NCBI GenBank assembly: GCA_047630355.1
Contig: JBLHXN010000143.1
Location: 1-8,215, forward strand
Origin: JANQUM01 sp047630355
GTDB taxonomy: Bacteria; Bacteroidota; Bacteroidia; Cytophagales; Spirosomataceae
Direction of reading: 5' to 3'
Length of the DNA: 8,215 nucleotides
The position numbers were made by a program, and so were the translations under genes. The notes beneath the pieces are model-generated. The model ran no database searches. It had not been told where the DNA came from and saw only the letters and a list, made by a program, of their open reading frames with translations. Below, one piece after another: positions 1-6,193 of the stretch (within the stretch, counting starts at the first letter, position 1; each line of letters starts with the position of its first letter).

Positions 1-1283
1 AAAATAGGTTTGGCATAATTGGCAATGCTCCGGCGTTAAATTATGCCTTGAGCGTCGCGATTCAAGTTGCCACCACAGATTTATCTGTGCTTATAAGTGG
101 GGAAAGTGGAAGCGGAAAAGAGTCTTTCTCAAAAATAATTCACGGATTAAGTCACCGAAAGCACGGAAATTTTATTGCCATAAACTGCGGGGCAATTCCT
201 GAGGGAACGATTGATTCTGAGCTGTTCGGTCACACAAAAGGCTCTTTTACGGGAGCCGTGGATGACCGAAAAGGCTATTTCGAAACGACTGACGGAGGAA
301 CCATATTCTTGGACGAAATAGGGGAGATGCCCATCGGAACGCAATCCAGACTGCTACGAGTACTCGAAAATGGTGAATTTATTCCCGTGGGTTCTTCTAA
401 AGTTAAGAAAACGAATGTACGGGTAATTGCCGCTACCAATGTCAATTTACTGGAATCTGTCAGCAAAGGGATTTTTCGTGAAGATTTGTACTACCGTTTA
501 AATACGGTGCCAATTAAAGTGCCGCCATTACGCGACCGTGGTTACGATATCGAATTACTTTTCTTGAAATTTACCACTGACTTTTCTGAGAAAAACCGCA
601 TCGAACCCGTTGATTTAGAAGAAAGCGGCAGTAGACAATTGCTGAGTTATCGTTTTCCTGGTAATATCCGCCAATTAAAGAATATTGCGGAACAAATTAC
701 TTTACTCGAACCCGAACGCACCATTACAGGAAGTATTTTAAAAAAATATTTGCCCGCTGAATTTAGGTCTACTTTACCCGCTTTGTACAATCAAAATGGC
801 GGTAATCCGTTAGACGAACGGGATATACTTTACAAGGTATTATTTGAATTACGTTCAGACGTTACCGAAATGAAAAAGTTGGTATTTGACTTGCTTAAAG
901 GTCAACCAAAATCTGATATAATTAAGGAACACGAAGATCTGTTTACCCGCATCAATGACGACGAGTCCCGGTCTTACCTTCCGGCTTACGAAGAGTCGAA
1001 AGAAGATACTGAATACGACGAATACGATGATCCGGCTCCTTTGGAAAGACACGAGATTCTACGGTTAGATGACTTCATGGAAGAGCGGAAAGACGTCAGG
1101 GATGTGCAGCATGAGATGGAGGAAGAGTCACTTTCTTTGGAGAAAAAGGAAAAAGAAATGATTATTAAAGCTCTTCGTAAAAATAATTTCAAGCGTAAAT
1201 ATGCCGCGGAAGATTTAGGTATTTCCGAACGTACACTTTACCGGAAAATAAAACAATTTGATATTGAAGATGACAGAACATAA
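1..1283 (+). CDS. Sigma-54-dependent transcriptional activator (stand-alone AAA+ with Fis-type HTH), 5'-truncated
   Basis: Bacterial enhancer-binding protein that uses ATP to open sigma-54 RNA polymerase promoters. The reading frame is open from base 3 with family-like residues (NRFGIIGNAPALNYA) before the first possible start, a TTG at 48, so the true start lies just outside the window. Counting from that TTG, the AAA+ domain shows Walker A GESGSGK at 18-24, the sigma-54 contact loop as GSFTGA at 65-70, Walker B TIFLDE at 85-90, sensor I VRVIAATN at 124-131, arginine-finger region REDLYYR at 144-150, and sensor II FPGNIRQLKN at 203-212. A very acidic linker (about 290-370) leads to a Fis-type helix-turn-helix (about 371-405, GISERTLYRKIK). 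There is no room for a receiver, GAF or PAS domain unless the missing N-terminus is much longer than family members I recall. It overlaps lptE by 14 bp, suggesting coupled translation. Its targets cannot be read from the gene itself. Confidence 0.95.
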   Translation, partial: NRFGIIGNAPALNYALSVAIQVATTDLSVLISGESGSGKESFSKIIHGLSHRKHGNFIAINCGAIPEGTIDSELFGHTKGSFTGAVDDRKGYFETTDGGTIFLDEIGEMPIGTQSRLLRVLENGEFIPVGSSKVKKTNVRVIAATNVNLLESVSKGIFREDLYYRLNTVPIKVPPLRDRGYDIELLFLKFTTDFSEKNRIEPVDLEESGSRQLLSYRFPGNIRQLKNIAEQITLLEPERTITGSILKKYLPAEFRSTLPALYNQNGGNPLDERDILYKVLFELRSDVTEMKKLVFDLLKGQPKSDIIKEHEDLFTRINDDESRSYLPAYEESKEDTEYDEYDDPAPLERHEILRLDDFMEERKDVRDVQHEMEEESLSLEKKEKEMIIKALRKNNFKRKYAAEDLGISERTLYRKIKQFDIEDDRT

Positions 1284-1830
1284 TTTTTTTAGCGAATTAA
1301 TCCCTTCCGTTCACAACCAAAGGTTTAAGTCTTTGAAGGCTGCTTTTGCGTTGCTTTTTGTGGTGATGTTTACTTCGTCGTGTGGTGTTTATTCGTTTAC
1401 GGGAACCACGCTTTCGAGTGAAATTGAAACAATTACTATCCGAAACTTTGCGATGGTAACCGCCGGTGGCCCGCAGAACATGACGCTTACTTTCAACGAA
1501 AAATTAAAGGAATATTACCAACGAAATACTTCGCTCAAGCTTCGTCCCGATGAGGGTGATTTGATTCTTGACGGAGCAATTGTGGGATACGAACTCACGC
1601 CGGTTTCTACTACGGCTTCTGACAAAGCCGCCTTAAACCGTCTGTCTGTCAGAATCGAAGTTGCGTTTACCAACCGCATGAACCCAGAAGAGGATTTTGA
1701 AAAAGAATTTTCATTCTACGAAGACTTTTCTGCGGAACAATCTTTGAGCGACGTAGAGGATCGACTTGTTCCTAAAATTTTGGATCAAATTGTGCTCAAT
1801 ATTTTTACAGAAACTGCCGCTCAATGGTAG
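1270..1830 (+). CDS. lptE: LptE family LPS-assembly lipoprotein
   Basis: Outer-membrane lipoprotein that plugs and assembles the LptD translocon, which delivers lipopolysaccharide to the outer leaflet. From the ATG at 1270 the protein has 186 residues: a long N-terminal stretch (1-23), a hydrophobic core (24-35) and a lipobox ending in Cys38 (FTSSC-G). The mature part begins CGVYSFTG, and residues such as GDLILDGAIVGYELTPV, AALNRLSVRIEVAFTN and SVEDRLVPKILDQIV match the Bacteroidota LptE pattern I know. The in-frame TTG at 1258 would add four residues. I prefer the ATG, although the n-region is long for a signal peptide and a TTG at Leu22 is another possibility. The start lies inside the end of the upstream activator gene, so the two are probably co-transcribed. 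Identification rests on recalled family sequence rather than a search. Confidence 0.88.
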   Translation: MTEHNFFSELIPSVHNQRFKSLKAAFALLFVVMFTSSCGVYSFTGTTLSSEIETITIRNFAMVTAGGPQNMTLTFNEKLKEYYQRNTSLKLRPDEGDLILDGAIVGYELTPVSTTASDKAALNRLSVRIEVAFTNRMNPEEDFEKEFSFYEDFSAEQSLSDVEDRLVPKILDQIVLNIFTETAAQW

Positions 1831-1888
1831 GTGAAGGTTTTATTTATAAAAATAGTTGCAAACAAATTAACATACTGATTTTAGTGAT

Positions 1889-1955
1889 TTGTCAGTTCGA
1901 GCGGAGTCGAGAACAGTCTCATTCTTGACACATTTCGACTATGCTCAATCCGTCA
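1889..1955. repeat. REP-like imperfect inverted repeat between lptE and the next gene
   Basis: The left arm (around 1896-1914, TTCGAGCGGAGTCGAGAA) and the complement of the right arm (around 1932-1950) match at about two thirds of 18 positions, including shared GAGC and AGTCGA blocks, with a spacer of about 20 bases. Sequences like TTCGAGCGGAGTCGAGAA recur between genes in many Bacteroidota genomes, which is recalled knowledge. Only one copy is present here, so its repeated nature cannot be shown from this window. The ATG at 1941 lies inside the right arm, which argues against it being the start of the following gene. Confidence 0.55.
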
Positions 1956-2051
1956 GCAAGTCAACTTATCTTTTATGGGAAAGCCCTAATGTTTAGATGT
2001 TTCAGAAAGATACTTATTTTAGATACTGTTAAATCACTCAATTATCAACTG

Positions 2052-2810
2052 ATGCTGAAATTTTATTTAACACTTTTATTGTTACCTTACATAAGCGTTG
2101 GTCAATATAGTAAAACACAGCAAAATTACATTAAAGTTGGTAACATCAAAGATTTTTCAGAGTTTCAAAAGCTTACAAAATTAGAAAAAGAACTTGGTAA
2201 GGCGTACGATAATCAAAATGCTCAAACGTCGAAAGTGATTTCGGACGAAGAAGGTTTGGAAAAATTAGGGCTGAATCAATCAATGATAGATACTTTAAAT
2301 CATGATATAAAGATAACTTCAAGTCTTGTTTATAAGGAAAATCGCAGTCGCAATATTCTTGATGTCTATAAAGATGGAGAACTTATTAGTAAAACTGATG
2401 ATGATAAACACATAGAAGCTATGGGAACGCAATGCTCATGTAATTTAAAGAACGACACAATTACTGTTAAAATGAGTTTTTGGATTTTTGGAGGCTTTGC
2501 GATACAAATTAAATTAATGGACAACCAATTTGTTGGTCTTTACTCTCTTGATGAACGCCGTCAATATATTTTCAAGCTAAAAAATTCTGATGAGCTTAGT
2601 ACAAATATAGTAATCCCTCTTGCTGAACAACAACTTCTACTCGACGTTAAGCCTATGTATAAAAGCGGTCAGCAACTAAATGGATATTTCTCATTTAATA
2701 CCGAAGACTATTTTGAATTAGATGTTAATTCCACTTCAAATTCATTAGATAATCTTAAAACTACAGGTACAACTTATTTTACTTGTAAAGTAATTGAAAC
2801 GTATCGTTAA
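2052..2810 (+). CDS. Hypothetical exported protein, function unknown
   Basis: I do not recognise this protein. The frame is open from an ATG at 1941, but that codon lies in the inverted repeat. The ATG at 2052 gives 252 residues beginning with a clear signal peptide (MLKFYLTLLLLPYISVG, likely cut just before Gln18), so I chose it; the ATG at 1989 is the other option. The mature protein is soluble, Lys/Asp/Asn-rich, and looks alpha-helical at first (about 30-85), then mostly beta-strand. Cysteines lie at 128, 130 (a CSC pair) and 245. One hydrophobic stretch near 142-154 (FWIFGGFAIQIKL) is short and probably a buried strand rather than a membrane helix. The gene is visibly more AT-rich than its neighbours and sits where lptE is usually followed by the TPR-like gene, so it may be an insertion. 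No terminator follows; a promoter for the next gene overlaps its 3' end. Confidence 0.75.
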   Translation: MLKFYLTLLLLPYISVGQYSKTQQNYIKVGNIKDFSEFQKLTKLEKELGKAYDNQNAQTSKVISDEEGLEKLGLNQSMIDTLNHDIKITSSLVYKENRSRNILDVYKDGELISKTDDDKHIEAMGTQCSCNLKNDTITVKMSFWIFGGFAIQIKLMDNQFVGLYSLDERRQYIFKLKNSDELSTNIVIPLAEQQLLLDVKPMYKSGQQLNGYFSFNTEDYFELDVNSTSNSLDNLKTTGTTYFTCKVIETYR

Positions 2811-2824
2811 CTTTCTTATTTTTG
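2794..2824 (+). promoter_or_regulatory. Bacteroidota housekeeping-type promoter for the TPR-like gene and secG
   Basis: A TTG at 2794-2796 is followed after 20 bases by TATTTTTG at 2817-2824, an exact match to the Bacteroidota consensus TTG-N(17-23)-TAnnTTTG. Transcription would begin near 2831, giving a leader of about 24 bases before the ATG at 2855. The -33 part lies inside the last codons of the upstream gene. Confidence 0.7.
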
Positions 2825-2854
2825 TGTACAACCTTTTTACGCTAATAAAACTGA

Positions 2855-3520
2855 ATGATCGACCGTACTACCTTCCTCAATTACATAAACGAACCCCAGA
2901 ATATTTCTTTAAACGATATCATGTTGCTTGAAAATATGACAAAAAAGTACCCATTTTTTCAACTCGGATATTCACTTATTGCAAAAGGAATTCACAGTAA
3001 AGCTCCTGATATCGCCAACGAAGCCATCAAAAAAGCAGCCACTTATGCCTTAAGCCGCAATGCTTTGAGAAAAGTCATGGAAAATGACATTGATTGGGTT
3101 TCTGCACCGACTACTAAATACGTTGAAAATAGTTTGGACGAAAGCTCCGAGATTACTTTCAGCACTATTCCGATAGATAACCGCGAGGACGAGTTAATTG
3201 CCTCTATTGCGAACAGCAATCAATCGGGATTATTAGGTGAGCAACTTTTGATTATCAATAACTTTATCAAAAATCAGCCAAGAATCAACAAAATTAACCT
3301 CGATGAGCCCGTTGATACCGAAGTGGTGGATTTAAGTGAGAACAGTTCGGTGATGTCATCGCCACTTTACACGGAAAGCTTCGCCAGAATTCTTATCAAA
3401 CAATCAAAAATTAGCGAAGCCAAAGAAGTTTATGAAACATTGATGGCAAATAATCCGGAAAAAAGTGGTTACTTTGCAGCCAAAATCGAAGAAATCAAGC
3501 GTAAGTACGCCATTGATTAA
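2855..3520 (+). CDS. TPR-like protein of the lptE-secG cluster, function unknown
   Basis: Predicted cytoplasmic protein of 221 residues with no signal peptide or membrane segment. The N-terminal half (about 15-75) is helical, with NDIMLLENMTKKYPFFQLGYSL-like spacing of aromatic and small residues typical of helical-hairpin repeats. The middle (about 80-165) is acidic and low in structure. The C-terminus (169-200) resembles one TPR unit: ESFARILIKQSKISEAKEV followed by YETLMANNPEKSGYF. A protein of this type between lptE and secG is common in Bacteroidota as I recall, usually annotated as hypothetical or tetratricopeptide protein. Its role is not established; a scaffold function is only a guess from the fold. 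The start is supported by the promoter about 30 bases upstream. secG follows after 55 bases with no terminator, so the two are likely one transcript. Confidence 0.85.
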   Translation: MIDRTTFLNYINEPQNISLNDIMLLENMTKKYPFFQLGYSLIAKGIHSKAPDIANEAIKKAATYALSRNALRKVMENDIDWVSAPTTKYVENSLDESSEITFSTIPIDNREDELIASIANSNQSGLLGEQLLIINNFIKNQPRINKINLDEPVDTEVVDLSENSSVMSSPLYTESFARILIKQSKISEAKEVYETLMANNPEKSGYFAAKIEEIKRKYAID

Positions 3521-3575
3521 GCACATTATCTTGGTAAGATCCTCAAACACAACACATTTTTAATTTAGTAAAATC

Positions 3576-3923
3576 ATGACCGCAATTATAATTTTAGTAG
3601 TAATTGTATCAATACTGTTGATCATTGCTGTACTCGTTCAAAATCCTAAAGGTGGCGGACTCTCAAGTGAATTTGGTGGAGGTGCCACTTCACAGATGTT
3701 TGGTGTACAACGCACCGGAGATTTGATTGAAAACCTTACGTGGGGATTTTTCGCCATTATGATTGTAGGTGCATTAGCTACTGGCGTATTCTATAAATCA
3801 GGTACTGTAGCCACTGGCACATCCAACGAATTAGACGTAGAAAGCTCTCAAACTGTACCGGCCGCTCCGGCTCCTGTCATGCCTTCTGTACCAGCACCAG
3901 TTCCGGCTGCACCTGAGCAATAA
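3576..3923 (+). CDS. secG: Preprotein translocase subunit SecG
   Basis: Small inner-membrane subunit of the SecYEG channel, which stimulates SecA-driven protein export. The 115-residue protein has a first membrane helix at about 3-21, the conserved cytoplasmic loop VQNPKGGGLSSEFGGG (21-36) with FGVQRT (42-47), and a second helix at about 56-74. This order and the GGGLS signature are diagnostic of SecG. The C-terminal tail beyond residue 90 is rich in Pro and Ala (for example PAAPAPVMPSVPAPVPAAP), a low-complexity extension that varies among relatives. It is the last gene before a strong terminator. The start has an A-rich leader and no Shine-Dalgarno match, as is usual in this phylum. Confidence 0.95.
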   Translation: MTAIIILVVIVSILLIIAVLVQNPKGGGLSSEFGGGATSQMFGVQRTGDLIENLTWGFFAIMIVGALATGVFYKSGTVATGTSNELDVESSQTVPAAPAPVMPSVPAPVPAAPEQ

Positions 3924-3943
3924 TACCAAACGACAAAGATATT

Positions 3944-3970
3944 AAAAGGAGCTAATTAGCTCCTTTTTTT
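3944..3970 (+). terminator. Rho-independent terminator after secG
   Basis: Bases 3944-3967 are a perfect 24-bp palindrome (AAAAGGAGCTAA and its complement), and the run of T continues to 3970. It separates the lptE-secG transcript from the groES control region. Its symmetry, with A's on the left, would let it act weakly in the other direction too. Confidence 0.92.
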
Positions 3971-3988
3971 ATGCGTCAAATCCGCATA

Positions 3989-4079
3989 TTGTCAGCTTGT
4001 CAGGGTTGCCTCCCAACCTTTTTTGTCATTAAACAGCCTTTGCAGAACCCTAACTTGGGTTTCTCTGAAACATTGTCAT
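3989..4079 (+). repeat. Four TTGTCA(G/T) direct repeats upstream of groES
   Basis: TTGTCAG occurs at 3989-3995 and 3997-4003, and TTGTCAT at 4023-4029 and 4073-4079, all on the plus strand. The first two are 8 bases apart in phase; the others are irregularly spaced. They lie about 50-140 bases upstream of the predicted groES transcription start, where activator sites for sigma-54 promoters are usually found. Chance occurrence is possible for such short words. Confidence 0.4.
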
Positions 4080-4099
4080 GAAAAATGGCAGTAAATCAG
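4065..4099. promoter_or_regulatory. Symmetric dyad upstream of groES, candidate operator
   Basis: The arrangement is CTGA, 5 bases, TGTCAT, 5 bases, ATGGCA, 5 bases, TCAG, all centred on 4082. The outer arms pair perfectly and the inner arms pair at five of six positions. It ends 3 bases before the sigma-54-like element, so a bound protein could affect RNA polymerase there. It does not resemble the CIRCE operator (TTAGCACTC-N9-GAGTGCTAA). Confidence 0.45.
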
Positions 4100-4102
4100 T
4101 CT

Positions 4103-4118
4103 TGGCAGAGAAGTTGAA
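4103..4118 (+). promoter_or_regulatory. Sigma-54-like -24/-12 promoter element for groESL
   Basis: TGGCA at 4103-4107 and TTGAA at 4114-4118 have the exact spacing of the sigma-54 consensus TGGCAC(G)-N4-TTGC(A/T). The GG of the -24 part and the TTG of the -12 part match; the C of the -12 GC dinucleotide is replaced by A, the main weakness. Transcription would start near 4129, giving a leader of about 39 bases. I found no TAnnTTTG element between about 4020 and the groES start. Confidence 0.45.
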
Positions 4119-4167
4119 GCTATTCAATCAAATTTTAATAATTATCAATCTATAAATTCTAAACAAC

Positions 4168-4443
4168 ATGTCAGTAAACATTAAACCTTTAGCCGATAGA
4201 GTCTTGGTTGAAGCAGCTCCCGCCGAGGAGAAAACAGCTTCGGGAATTATCATTCCTGATACAGCAAAAGAAAAGCCACAGAAAGGCGTAGTAGTAGCTG
4301 TTGGTCCAGGAAAAACTGACGAACCAATGACTGTTAAAGTTGGTGATAATGTATTGTATGGCAAATACTCCGGAACCGAACTAAGCGTAGAAGGACGCGA
4401 GTATTTAATTATGCGTGAAGCAGACATTTACGCAATCGTCTAA
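4168..4443 (+). CDS. groES: Co-chaperonin GroES (10 kDa, Cpn10)
   Basis: Seven-subunit lid of the GroEL folding chamber in the cytoplasm. The 91-residue protein has the usual length and start (MSVNIKPLADRVLVEAAPAEEKTAS in outline), the mobile loop with the GroEL-binding hydrophobic residues GIIIPDT (about 26-32), the KGVVVAVGPG strand (39-48), and the C-terminal part VGDNVLYGKYSGTEL with READIYAIV at the end. No domain is missing. groEL follows after 34 bases, without promoter or terminator between them, so they form the standard operon. The upstream region carries a candidate sigma-54 promoter and a dyad but no CIRCE site. Confidence 0.98.
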   Translation: MSVNIKPLADRVLVEAAPAEEKTASGIIIPDTAKEKPQKGVVVAVGPGKTDEPMTVKVGDNVLYGKYSGTELSVEGREYLIMREADIYAIV

Positions 4444-4477
4444 TTTTTTTTAAGAAAACTAAAAACTCAGATAACAA

Positions 4478-6115
4478 ATGGCAAAGCAAATTCATTTTGA
4501 CACGGACGGCCGTGATAGGCTAAAGAAAGGTATTGATACCTTGGCAAACGCCGTAAAAGTAACGTTAGGACCAAAAGGACGTAACGTAATTATAGATAAG
4601 AAATTCGGTTCTCCTGCAATCACTAAAGATGGTGTAACTGTTGCGAAGGAAATTGAGTTGAGAGATCCAATTGAAAACATGGGTGCTCAACTCGTGAAGG
4701 AAGTAGCCTCAAAAACTGCCGATCAGGCGGGTGATGGTACTACTACTGCAACTGTTTTAGCTCAGGCGATTTATTCAATCGGTGCGAAAAACGTAGCCGC
4801 TGGAGCAAATCCAATGGACTTGAAGCGTGGAATCGATAAAGCTGTTTCTAAGATTGTTGAAGGCTTGAGAGGTCAATCTCAGGTTATTTCAAGTTCTAAA
4901 GAAATTACGCAAGTTGCTTCTATTTCTGCCAACAACGATTTCGAAATCGGACAAATGATTGCCGATGCGATGGACAAAGTTGGTAAAGAAGGTGTAATCA
5001 CCGTTGAAGAAGCTCGTGGAACTGAAACCGAAGTAAAAACTGTGGAAGGTATGCAGTTTGACCGTGGTTATCTTTCTCCTTACTTCGTAACTGATACGGA
5101 GAAAATGATTGCTGACTTAGAGAAACCTTTCATCCTTATTTCTGAGAAGAAAGTATCTTCGATGAAAGAACTTCTTCCTGTATTGGAAGGCGTTGCTCAG
5201 ACGGGTCGTCCATTATTGATTATCGCTGAAGATGTAGACGGAGAAGCTCTTGCTACATTAGTGGTAAACAAAATCCGTGGTTCATTGAAAGTATGTGCTG
5301 TTAAAGCTCCTGGTTTCGGTGATCGTCGTAAAGCTATGTTGGAAGACATCGCGGTACTTACTGGCGGAACGGTAATCTCAGAAGAAAGAGGTTTCAAATT
5401 AGAAAACGCTGATATCAGCCTATTAGGTAGTGCTGAGAAAATCACGATCGACAAAGACAATACAACTATTGTAAACGGAGATGGTGACAGCGACACAATT
5501 AAAGGTCGTGTACACCAAATCAAAGCTCAGATTGAGTCAACTACTTCCGATTACGATCGTGAGAAATTGCAAGAGCGTTTGGCTAAACTTTCTGGTGGTG
5601 TTGCTATCATTTACATTGGTGCAGCTACCGAGCTTGAAATGAAAGAGAAGAAAGACCGCGTTGACGATGCACTGCACGCAACACGTGCTGCCGTTGAAGA
5701 AGGTATTGTAGCTGGTGGTGGTATTGCTTTTATCCGTGCTCAAACTCAGCTGGAAGGTTTTGAAGGTCGTAACGCCGACGAAACAACTGGTATTGCGATC
5801 ATCAGATCGGCAATTGAAGCTCCACTTAGAACTATCGTATTCAACGCCGGAGGCGAAGGATCAGTAGTAGTTCAGAAAGTGAAAGAAGGTAAAGGGGCAT
5901 TTGGTTACAACGCTCGTGAAGATCAGTACGAAGATCTTATCGCGGCGGGTATCATTGACCCAACTAAAGTAACTCGTTTAGCGTTAGAAAACGCTGCTTC
6001 GATTGCAGGTCTTTTATTGACCACCGAAGCGGTAGTTTCTGACATGCCGGAAGAAAAAGGCGATATGCCATCTATGCCATCAGGTGGAATGGGTGGAATG
6101 GGCGGCATGATGTAA
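4478..6115 (+). CDS. groEL: Chaperonin GroEL (60 kDa, Cpn60)
   Basis: ATP-driven double-ring chaperonin that encloses and folds non-native proteins with GroES. The 545-residue protein is full length. ATP-site residues are present: TLGPKGRNV near 29-37, Asp51 in TKDGVTVAK, the GDGTTTAT loop at 85-92 with Asp86, and the hydrolysis residue Asp397 in RVDDALHATRAAVEEG (394-409), followed by IVAGGG. The apical domain spans about 190-375, with hydrophobic substrate- and GroES-binding residues such as YLSPYFVT (198-205). The C-terminus ends in a flexible Gly-Gly-Met tail (GGMGGMGGMM). Codon choice is more restricted than in the neighbouring hypothetical genes, consistent with high expression. It closes the groESL operon and is followed by a strong hairpin terminator. 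Confidence 0.99.
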   Translation: MAKQIHFDTDGRDRLKKGIDTLANAVKVTLGPKGRNVIIDKKFGSPAITKDGVTVAKEIELRDPIENMGAQLVKEVASKTADQAGDGTTTATVLAQAIYSIGAKNVAAGANPMDLKRGIDKAVSKIVEGLRGQSQVISSSKEITQVASISANNDFEIGQMIADAMDKVGKEGVITVEEARGTETEVKTVEGMQFDRGYLSPYFVTDTEKMIADLEKPFILISEKKVSSMKELLPVLEGVAQTGRPLLIIAEDVDGEALATLVVNKIRGSLKVCAVKAPGFGDRRKAMLEDIAVLTGGTVISEERGFKLENADISLLGSAEKITIDKDNTTIVNGDGDSDTIKGRVHQIKAQIESTTSDYDREKLQERLAKLSGGVAIIYIGAATELEMKEKKDRVDDALHATRAAVEEGIVAGGGIAFIRAQTQLEGFEGRNADETTGIAIIRSAIEAPLRTIVFNAGGEGSVVVQKVKEGKGAFGYNAREDQYEDLIAAGIIDPTKVTRLALENAASIAGLLLTTEAVVSDMPEEKGDMPSMPSGGMGGMGGMM

Positions 6116-6144
6116 TTGCATCCTCCTTATTTATAAATTATAAG

Positions 6145-6180
6145 AAATCCCCGTTGCGAGTAATTGCAGCGGGGATTTTT
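6145..6180 (+). terminator. Rho-independent terminator after groEL
   Basis: Bases 6145-6157 (AAATCCCCGTTGC) pair with 6166-6178 (GCAGCGGGGATTT), a 13-bp stem with one G-T pair and an 8-base loop, followed by T's to 6180. It also lies just past the stop of the converging minus-strand gene and could serve both directions, though the T-tract favours the plus strand. Confidence 0.92.
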
Positions 6181-6193
6181 GTTTTGGATTAAC

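Noticed and set aside
48..50. TTG at 48 as start of the sigma-54 activator
   Set aside because: The frame continues upstream to base 3 with residues typical of the family just before the TTG, so the gene is cut by the window edge.
3523..3540. TATCTTGG before secG as a -7 promoter element
   Set aside because: It departs from TAnnTTTG and has no TTG at the required distance; secG is more simply read from the promoter at 2794-2824.
4086..4102. Second TGGCA (4086-4090) as another sigma-54 -24 element
   Set aside because: The bases at the -12 position are CAG rather than TTG; this TGGCA is better explained as an arm of the dyad.
3971..4167. CIRCE heat-shock operator before groES
   Set aside because: No TTAGCACTC or GAGTGCTAA half-site is present on either strand.
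4128..4427. 99-codon minus-strand open frame across groES
   Set aside because: Antisense shadow of groES with no supporting promoter or family resemblance.
5197..5523. 108-codon open frame on the minus strand inside groEL
   Set aside because: It lies wholly opposite a highly conserved gene and arises from the codon pattern of groEL; the protein has no recognisable features.
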